From: an uncultured Eubacteriales bacterium
GTDB taxonomy: Bacteria; Bacillota; Clostridia; Oscillospirales; Acutalibacteraceae
NCBI GenBank assembly: GCA_934444695.1
Contig: CAKSDF010000072.1
Coordinates: 1-9,216 of the forward strand
Direction of reading: 5' to 3'
DNA length: 9,216 nucleotides
Shown: one piece after another, positions 1 through 6,500 of the stretch
Position numbering within the stretch: position 1 is the first letter of the stretch
Layout of the letters: each line of letters begins with the position of its first letter
Position numbers and translations under genes: made by a program
Notes under the pieces: model-generated
What the model saw: only the letters and a program-made list of their open reading frames with translations
What the model was told of the DNA's origin: nothing
Database searches by the model: none

Positions 1-2
1 AT

Positions 3-533
3 CCGCGAACAATAAGGAGATGGAAAAAGAATGGCTATGAAACGTATTGTAGCAATGCTTCTTACATCGGTACTATATCTGCGATGCTGGAGGCCACCAA
101 GGTCAGCTCTACTGGACATCTGTATTTTATCCCGCGTCAGCACATGGACAAAGTGGATACGTTTGAGACGTTCATTGAGCAGCTCAGCGCGATAAACCAG
201 AATGACAACGCTTTGAGCGTCAACAGCTTTTACATCATTGACGATGCCAAGCAGCGCGACAAAATGACGGAGGAATTTTATTCTGCGGTCAAAAAAGAGA
301 TCGCGCTGTATCAGGAAAAGGCCGACTATCTCATCCAGAGCGGCAGCCGCAGCCCCAGCGTCATGGAGCGGTGGGTCAACAAAATTGCCACGCTGGAGCA
401 GAAAAAGCAGCACTATGAAGAAATTCTTCGCCGGGAGCTTGACGGCCTCGACGACGAATTTGAAACGCTGCGCCTTCTGTCGCAGGAGCTGTCCGTGCGG
501 GCAAACGGCCTGCGATTTCGGAAAGCGGCTTGA
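3..533 (+). CDS. C-terminal part of a DUF6744-like hypothetical protein (5' end outside window)
   Basis: This is the last 176 codons of a gene that enters from the left edge; the frame is open from base 3 to the TGA at 531-533. An ATG at 84 exists, but the residues before it (Y-I-G-T-I-S-A) continue naturally into the helix and the T-G-H-L-Y-F-I-P strand after it, and no good ribosome binding site precedes 84, so I treat the gene as 5'-partial. The visible part holds a short strand rich in aromatic residues (YFIPR), then a long charged helical stretch with coiled-coil character in the last ~90 residues (repeated E, K, L, Q and R, ending in two paired helices). There is no signal peptide or membrane segment in this part. 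The pattern recalls the C-terminal half of DUF6744 proteins, which have no known reaction. That family call is from memory of the pattern and is tentative. It converges on the operon to its right. Confidence 0.6.
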   Translation, partial: PRTIRRWKKNGYETYCSNASYIGTISAMLEATKVSSTGHLYFIPRQHMDKVDTFETFIEQLSAINQNDNALSVNSFYIIDDAKQRDKMTEEFYSAVKKEIALYQEKADYLIQSGSRSPSVMERWVNKIATLEQKKQHYEEILRRELDGLDDEFETLRLLSQELSVRANGLRFRKAA

Positions 534-559
534 CATGGATTTTTGATGGACATACGGCA

Positions 560-592
560 GCCCCGACTCGGAATACCGAGCCGGGGCTTTTT
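560..592 (+). terminator. Intrinsic terminator after the DUF6744-like gene
   Basis: GCCCCGACTCGG and CCGAGCCGGGGC pair around an AATA loop, with one A-C mismatch in an otherwise 12-position GC-rich stem, followed on the + strand by five T. It starts 26 bases after the upstream stop codon. The opposite gene stops at 599, so its mRNA also reads into this hairpin, but on that strand no T-run follows and it should work poorly as a terminator there. Confidence 0.88.
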
Positions 593-598
593 AATTGA

Positions 599-1810
599 CT
601 ACACGATACCGGCTACGTCGCTGTTGCCGTGCTGTAAAAAGCGCAAGACGCTGGCAATATACAACTCGATCCCGATCGGAATACATCGCTCATCGATGTC
701 AAAGAAACAGCTGTGTCCGATGCGTCGCTTTTCTTCTGGATGCGCACAACCCAGATGGAAGAAGCAACTTGGACGTTCTGCGGCAAAATACGCAAAATCC
801 TCCACCCCCAACGATGGCACGTCCCGCAGGATCACCTTGTCTGAGCCAAACTGCGCGCACGCTACATTACGAACCAAATCAACCATACGGTCATTGTTGA
901 TCAGCGGAGAGTAGCTCGGCTCGACAATCAGCTCTGCTCGTCCACCCATCATGCTTGCAGTCTGCTCACAAATTTCGCGGACGCGTTTTCTGGCAAACAG
1001 ACGTGTTTCCGGCGTAAGTGTTCGAATAATGCCGGATAATTCAACGTAATCAGCAATTTGATTTCGCACAGTTCCGCCGTGAATGGATCCGAAGGAACAT
1101 ACAGCGGAATCGGTGGGACTGATGTTTCGGCTAATCAGCGACTGTACTGCCGTCAGAATCTGTGCCGCGATCAGGATTGCGTCCACGCCCTCGTTCGGAT
1201 GTGCACCGTGACAGGACGTTCCATAGACCTTAAGCGTCAGCATATCAGAAGCTGCATACATTTTCCCGTATTTCAGCCCGATCTGTCCGGCAGGCAGATC
1301 GCCCGCAACGTGCAGTCCAAGCACGGAATCTACATGTGGACTTTCAAGGCAGCCCTGCGCGATCATGCGCGCTGCGCCGCCAATGGTCTCCTCTGCCGGC
1401 TGGAATAAAAGCTTGACGGAGCCATGCAGGGATTCGCGCATGGACTGGAGCAGCTTTGCCGTTCCCAAAAGGATCGCCGTATGCGCGTCGTGACCGCAGG
1501 CATGCATCACACCCGCTGTCTTCGAGCAATATGGCGCGTCCGGATGATCTTCCTGTATCGGAAGCGCATCCATGTCCGCCCGCAGCGCAATTACCGGACC
1601 GGGGAAAGCTCCTTTAATCAGCCCTACGACGCCACTTTCTGCCACATTCCTCTCGTATGGAATGCCCGCCGCATCTAAATGCTCACATACCAATTCCATC
1701 GTCGGAAACTCCTGCTCGGATAGATCCGGATGGGCGTGCAGGTGTCGCCGCAACGCAATGGCCTCTTCCCCGATGTGTTGCTGTGTAATGGCTTCTCGAA
1801 TATAATTCAT
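599..1810 (-). CDS. M20-family metal-dependent amidohydrolase (M20D type)
   Basis: This 403-residue protein has the usual length for cytoplasmic M20D peptidases/amidohydrolases, the group of hippurate, N-acetyl-amino-acid and indole-acetyl-amino-acid hydrolases, which use a two-metal centre to split an acyl or aminoacyl amide bond. The visible metal-site motifs are RADMDALP at residues 77-84, HACGHD at 103-108 (ligands Cys105 and His107), QPAEE at 137-141 (Glu140 as general base, Glu141 as ligand), GLH at 165-167 and FFHLGC at 350-355 (His352). The Cys in HACGHD is typical of the M20D branch rather than the Asp-ligand branches. The segment around 190-300 is the lid/dimerisation domain. There is no signal peptide. 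The ATG at 1810 is preceded by GGGAG at 1817-1821 with 6 bases of spacing. It lies 12 bases after the transporter stop, so the two genes are almost surely co-transcribed. The exact substrate cannot be read from the sequence. Confidence 0.93.
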   Translation of the reverse strand: MNYIREAITQQHIGEEAIALRRHLHAHPDLSEQEFPTMELVCEHLDAAGIPYERNVAESGVVGLIKGAFPGPVIALRADMDALPIQEDHPDAPYCSKTAGVMHACGHDAHTAILLGTAKLLQSMRESLHGSVKLLFQPAEETIGGAARMIAQGCLESPHVDSVLGLHVAGDLPAGQIGLKYGKMYAASDMLTLKVYGTSCHGAHPNEGVDAILIAAQILTAVQSLISRNISPTDSAVCSFGSIHGGTVRNQIADYVELSGIIRTLTPETRLFARKRVREICEQTASMMGGRAELIVEPSYSPLINNDRMVDLVRNVACAQFGSDKVILRDVPSLGVEDFAYFAAERPSCFFHLGCAHPEEKRRIGHSCFFDIDERCIPIGIELYIASVLRFLQHGNSDVAGIV

Positions 1811-1821
1811 AGTTTTCTCCC
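1811..1821 (-). promoter_or_regulatory. Ribosome binding site of the amidohydrolase
   Basis: On the minus strand GGGAG (1821-1817) stands 6 bases before the ATG at 1810. It begins directly after the transporter's TAA stop (1825-1823), so translation is closely coupled and no promoter fits in the 12-base gap. Confidence 0.75.
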
Positions 1822-1822
1822 G

Positions 1823-3229
1823 TTAAAAACCTGTCAGCACGGCGATTTCGACCAACACCATCTGTGCGGCAAACAGGATCAGGAAAAGCTTTCCGAACCA
1901 TTTCAGCCAGCGGTCATAGCGTACATCACCCAGCCCGCAAATGATCACAATACCGCAGGTTGGCCATAACAGGTTGCTCAAACCATCGCCGAATTGGAAC
2001 GTCAGGCAGGCCACCTGACGACTGACGCCCAGCACGTCGGCCAATGGCGCCATGATAGGCATGGTAGCGGCGGCCTGACCGGATCCAGACGGGATCAGGA
2101 AGTTGATCAACGTGTGCGCCACCAGCATGAGCTGTGCTGAAATTGCAGAGGGCGCTTTTTCCAGAAGATTTCCAAGTGCATAGATGATGGTGTCCATGAT
2201 CTGCGCGTGATTCATAATGACAATGATGCCCTTGGCAAGGCCGGTCAGAATGCAGCCCCACACAACGCTCCTGATACCGGCAAGCATCTCCTGACAATAG
2301 TCGTTTGGCGACCACTTATCGATCAGCGCGGCCACGGCAGACATGATAATGAACAATCCGCAGAGTTCTTTATAGCCCCACTTCCAGCGGATCATTCCCA
2401 GCATCAGGATGACCAACGTGGCAAGCACGTCCAGAAGAATCAGCGTATGTCGCCATGTAAATGTGTACGAGTCTAATTGACTGCGTTCAAACGAGTGCGT
2501 ACACGAATCTCCATAAACCACCGAAAGCTCCGGCTTCCGGCGCACCTTGCGTGCATACAGCATCAGATATGCCACTGCTGCTCCCATCAGCACGACAAAG
2601 CAGACTGCGCGGTAACCGATGCCAGAATATAGCTGCACACCGGCAATGGACTGCGCAACGGCTACGGTATACGGGTTCAGCGTCGCGGCCATAAACCCGA
2701 TATATTCTCCGAGCGCGATCGTGGCAAATCCCGTCATCGCGTCATATCCAAGAGCCATCATCAGTCCGACGATCAACGGGTAGAACCCGTAAAACTCGCT
2801 GAGCATTCCAAAAAGAGAACCTCCCAGGCCAAAGACGAGCATCAGAACAGGGATCAGGATCAGCGAGCGGCTACCGTTTTTTTGCACCACGCGACCGATA
2901 AATGCGTGGAAAGCGCCGGTTTTGACAATGACACCGAATGTCGCGGCGCAGGTCATGATCACAAAAATAATGTCCGCCGCGCTGACGCAGCCCTCATACA
3001 AAGAAGCAAACAGGTCGAGAAGTCCAGTGGCGGATACTTCAGATTTGCTGATCTCATGGTAACTTCCCGCAATTGCGACCTTTCTTGCAGTGCCGTCTAT
3101 ATCTATTGTTTCATAGTCAAACGAACCGGAGGGAACGATCCACGTCAGAATCGCGATCACGACCAATATGAAAAAAACGACCAGCCATGTATCCGGCAGT
3201 TTTCGCTTGCTCGTTGTGCTTTTGTGCAT
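1823..3229 (-). CDS. YfcC-family (DcuC/ArcD superfamily) membrane transporter
   Basis: This 468-residue integral membrane protein has about 11-13 hydrophobic segments and a short basic cytoplasmic N-terminus. It matches the YfcC-type family, whose members include C4-dicarboxylate carriers and arginine/ornithine-type antiporters. Supporting features are the first helix ending in TWIVPSGSF (residues 29-37), a first half repeat with GLGGSLFGMLSEFYGFYPL (134-152), and a second half repeat with the re-entrant-like NFLIPSGSGQAAATMPIM (376-393) followed by GDGLSNLLWPT (414-424). The two P-S/P-x-G-type loops are the usual substrate-binding hairpins of this ion-transporter superfamily. A hydrophilic loop at about 230-260 separates the halves. 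The start at 3229 has an excellent ribosome binding site. Its partner is the M20 amidohydrolase, so the cargo is probably an N-acyl amino acid, amidated compound or small peptide, but that is inference. AbgT-type p-aminobenzoyl-glutamate transport is an alternative analogy, but the sequence motifs look more YfcC-like. Confidence 0.88.
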   Translation of the reverse strand: MHKSTTSKRKLPDTWLVVFFILVVIAILTWIVPSGSFDYETIDIDGTARKVAIAGSYHEISKSEVSATGLLDLFASLYEGCVSAADIIFVIMTCAATFGVIVKTGAFHAFIGRVVQKNGSRSLILIPVLMLVFGLGGSLFGMLSEFYGFYPLIVGLMMALGYDAMTGFATIALGEYIGFMAATLNPYTVAVAQSIAGVQLYSGIGYRAVCFVVLMGAAVAYLMLYARKVRRKPELSVVYGDSCTHSFERSQLDSYTFTWRHTLILLDVLATLVILMLGMIRWKWGYKELCGLFIIMSAVAALIDKWSPNDYCQEMLAGIRSVVWGCILTGLAKGIIVIMNHAQIMDTIIYALGNLLEKAPSAISAQLMLVAHTLINFLIPSGSGQAAATMPIMAPLADVLGVSRQVACLTFQFGDGLSNLLWPTCGIVIICGLGDVRYDRWLKWFGKLFLILFAAQMVLVEIAVLTGF

Positions 3230-3236
3230 GAAGGAT

Positions 3237-3243
3237 CTCCTTT
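3237..3243 (-). promoter_or_regulatory. Strong ribosome binding site of the transporter
   Basis: The minus strand reads AAAGGAG, 7 bases before the ATG at 3229. This near-perfect anti-16S match fixes the transporter start and implies efficient translation of the operon's first gene. Confidence 0.85.
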
Positions 3244-3286
3244 CTTTCTGTTGCCGTGCGGCAAATGTCTGGCTTTCATGTTCTCA

Positions 3287-3315
3287 ATTATATGACATGG
3301 AGTGCACGCCGACAA
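3287..3315 (-). promoter_or_regulatory. Candidate sigma-70-type promoter of the transporter-amidohydrolase operon
   Basis: On the minus strand a perfect -10 box TATAAT (3292-3287) follows a -35-like TTGTCG (3315-3310; 4 of 6 matches to TTGACA) with exactly 17 bases between them. The predicted transcript start is near 3280, which gives a leader of about 50 nt with the AAAGGAG site in the expected place. It is the only good promoter match I found between the upstream terminator and the gene. Confidence 0.65.
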
Positions 3316-3316
3316 T

Positions 3317-3340
3317 GCAATATCCTGCTTAAAATATTGC
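3317..3340 (-). promoter_or_regulatory. Inverted repeat just upstream of the -35 box (possible operator)
   Basis: GCAATAT (3317-3323) and ATATTGC (3334-3340) form a perfect 7-base inverted repeat with a 10-base spacer. The site ends two bases from the -35 element, a position typical for an activator or a dimeric repressor. The symmetry and position are what I see; the regulator is unknown and none is encoded in the window. A 10-base palindrome TGTGCGCACA lies a little further upstream at 3354-3363. Confidence 0.4.
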
Positions 3341-3442
3341 AAATCATGCTGAATGTGCGCACAATTGCTTCTTTTTGTGAACAGGAAATCGCGAGACAGG
3401 CGTTTCGGATGTCCGATTTCCCAATCAGGCAAAGAACACACC

Positions 3443-3478
3443 GAAAAAGAAGGCGCATCCGGTCGAACCGGATGCGCC
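3443..3478 (-). terminator. Intrinsic terminator of the giant GH98 gene
   Basis: On the minus strand GGCGCATCCGGT and ACCGGATGCGCC pair perfectly over 12 bases around a 3-base TCG loop, followed by TTCTTTTT. It begins 23 bases after the TAA of the giant gene and precedes the promoter of the transporter operon, so the two transcription units should be separate. Confidence 0.93.
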
Positions 3479-3501
3479 AAAGCAGGGGGAAGCTTGCGTT
3501 T

Positions 3502-6500
3502 TTACGGAAGTGAGACAGTCTTGCGGGCTGTTTTGTCATACATGCGGCTGAGGATCGCCGCGACCTCGCTCCGCTTGATGTCGTTCGTCGGATAGAAGGT
3601 GCCGTTTTTGTCAGAACCGGTCAGAATGCCCGCGCGGTAGAACGTATAGATCTCCAATGCGTAAGCATCCGTTGTTATGACGTCCGGGATCTTGTTATCC
3701 GCGACGGTATTGATCTGCCGGTAGTTGCTCATCGCGCCATAGAAAATGTGAACAAATTCATTGCGCTTGACGGGGGTATTCATCTGCGCAGGCGTATAAT
3801 CCAGATACATCTTTTCAATGATCCCGTTATCTACCGCGTAGCTGACATAGCTGCTGTACCAGTACGGAGAGCCATTACGCAGTGTGACCTTTCCGTTGTT
3901 GTTCAGCATCTGGTGCAGTGCGGCGGACAGCTTGATAGCCTGTGCAACGGTGAGCGTGTCATCCGGCTTATAGAGCGTTCTCGTTACACCGTCGATCAGA
4001 TCCTTTTCCCATGCGGCGCGGACACTGTCATAATACCAGCTGCTTCTGGAAACATCGGTGAACGGGAAAGGATCTCTTTCCGGAACGCTGGGTTTGGTCG
4101 GCACAGATGGTGTGACAGGACCGACTGGCGGCGTATAGTGGCCGGAAACACGGACGGTTTTGCCGCCAAACCAGTCCGTTCCGTTCAGACTGTACTGCAC
4201 CGTATAGCTGACGGAGCTGCTGCTGTAATTAGCAGGCAGAGTCAGGGTTGCCGTTTGCTCCGCTGCATCGCCACTCGTCTTCGCAGTGATCGTGCCAGCC
4301 TTGATCTGAATGCCATTTTGTAAATTCGTGCCGGCGAGCGTGACCGTGATCATGCCGCCGTTGGAGGGAAGCTCCGTGGGCGCTACGCTATAGTCCGTCA
4401 CCGACGGCTCAGTGGGCTGTGTGCCGCCCTTCCGGATCGTCACATTGACCTGCCCGTTGTGCGTGATGGTCAGTGTGTAGATGCCGTTTTCATACGTTTC
4501 CGTGTAGAAGTTGTCATCGGCGAGTTTTGTACTGCCGCCATTTCTGGTGACAACTGCGGTCGGCCGTTCTCCGGTGTGCAGCGTGATCACCGTGCTTCGG
4601 AGATCGCGGTCCTTATCAAGCTTGGGATTGGAAATATGGTATTTCATATAGTCCTGTACATAGTCCTTATGATCGCCGTTCCAGTCGTTCCCGAAGCTTG
4701 TCCAGTCCGGATTCTCGCTTTCGCCGGGAACCCAAAGCTCGTCCTTGTCCGTGCGGAAGTTGTTGAGATCGATCTTAATGCTGTCAGCCGTCTCATGCGC
4801 AATCAAATAGGTATGTGGCGTCAGAGTAAAGCCCATACTGGTTGCGAATGTCGCGTCTGTGGGCGTGAGCGTAGCAGACTGATTCTTGTTTTCATTAAAG
4901 AGACTATTCATAATGAGAAGCCGTCTGCCGGTCTGTCCTGCTCCGCCGCCCAGGAGTGTCTCCACAAAGGCGTCGCCTGTGGAAAGCTCCGGATACTGCG
5001 CATTCAGGATATTTATCTTATCTGCCAGATCTGCGCTTTTCAGCACCCTGCCGAACGCGGAAGCCTCTGCAGCAGACAGTTTACTGGACAGAACGGGCAG
5101 TGTGCGGTACCGGCCGCTCGTTTGCAGGAGGTTGTTGTCCTGCGCTGTACCGTACAATCCTTCAGCAAAGTTCGTCGGGAGATAGCTGTCCGTATGATAG
5201 ACGGCTTTGATTTCATCCTTAACCTGCTCGCGCGTTGCCGCGGGATTTGCGATCATATAGCGCATTGTTGGGATGATCGACTCCTTGAGAACCCAGGATG
5301 CCTCATCATAGACACCGGTGCAGTAGAAGGGATGCTCGGCGTTGAATACCGTGCCGCCATTGACGTAGGATTGGAGCATATTCATGGCAAACAGCGTTTC
5401 AGGGAAGGTATAAACGCGGCGCACGTCTTCATAGGTGGTATTCATGACCGGCTCGAAGAGCTTGTGGTAGCGGATTTCGTACCACGCCCACGCATCGGTC
5501 AGCGCGCCCCAGTTGTCTGCAAGGCCACTCAGCCATGTGCCAAGCGCGAAGCTGCGCACCGTATTGTAGCCGCTGCTGGAGGTACTCTTAGAGTTGATGA
5601 CAAGATACTTATGATGCTTCTGCGCAGTCTTAAACAGCGTATCATTCTCAAACCATTTTTCCATCCGGTGGTTTGCATCGTCAATGTCGGTCAGAACCAG
5701 ATAGATGCCCTTGGAGGAGAAGAGTTCAAGGTATTCTGCTGTCAGCTGTGCGACGGCACCCGTATCTCCATTATGATGGTTTTCGGCAAAGACAACGCCC
5801 TTGATGCAGGAATTGTTATCGATCAAATTGTTCAGCCAGTCCATATCGATCAGATTGCGGAACGTGTTGATCGGAACACCGCCGGTCATCAGCGTCAGGT
5901 AAAGGTTGATCCCCTTTTCCTGTGCGATTGCAACATGGTATTCATAGAACTTCTGGAGATTCTCCTTATTGCCAGTGCCTCCCCATGCGTGGCCGAGATA
6001 GTCGTCGGCATGAAGCTGGATTGCCGTGTAAGGCTTGAGATCCTCTGGGATCAAGCTCCATACGCCTTCCATTGTGTTGTGGCCCTGCATCGGAACGCCG
6101 GGAATTCCGGAATTATCCCACCATGCCGGATGCTTTGTATTTGCATACAGCGACACAAGCAGCAGCGGATGCTCCGCATCGACCAGCATACGCGGCGTGG
6201 TTGCCGGCTCTGTAGAGGTAACGACAATTTCCGCCGTAGCAGACTTGTCGTTCAGCTCAGGAAGCGTAACGTGCAGTCTGGTGCGTCCCGCCATTTTACC
6301 GGTGACGGTTTTCTGCGTCTTGCCGTCGCCGGAAAGACCGGCAATTGTGTCGTTTTCCAGTGTAAATCTAAAATCATCGCGGAAAACTACAACACGTTCA
6401 GCGTTCATTGCCATTGCAAGAACAGGCTTCGATTCCCCGTCTCCAAGGCGAATGAGACCGCTGGGCTCCAGCGCGACAGAGGAGACGGTTTCATCCAGAT

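Noticed and set aside
31..195. A 54-codon frame starting ATG at 31 after AAGGAG at 14-19, with an N-terminus that looks like a small signal peptide (MKRIVAMLL).
   Set aside because: It ends quickly in low-complexity Arg/Ser/Trp sequence, while the overlapping frame gives a coherent 176-residue protein end. The AAGGAG is most likely a chance match inside a coding region.
560..592. The hairpin as a terminator for the amidohydrolase operon on the minus strand.
   Set aside because: The stem is usable on both strands, but no T-run follows it in the minus direction, so I call it only for the + strand gene.
543..914. A 123-codon + strand frame overlapping the terminator and the end of the amidohydrolase gene.
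   Set aside because: It runs through the hairpin and then antisense to a gene with intact M20 motifs, and its composition is unlike a real protein.
3354..3363. TGTGCGCACA as an independent regulatory site.
   Set aside because: A single 10-base palindrome is weak evidence by itself; I mention it only beside the better-placed inverted repeat.
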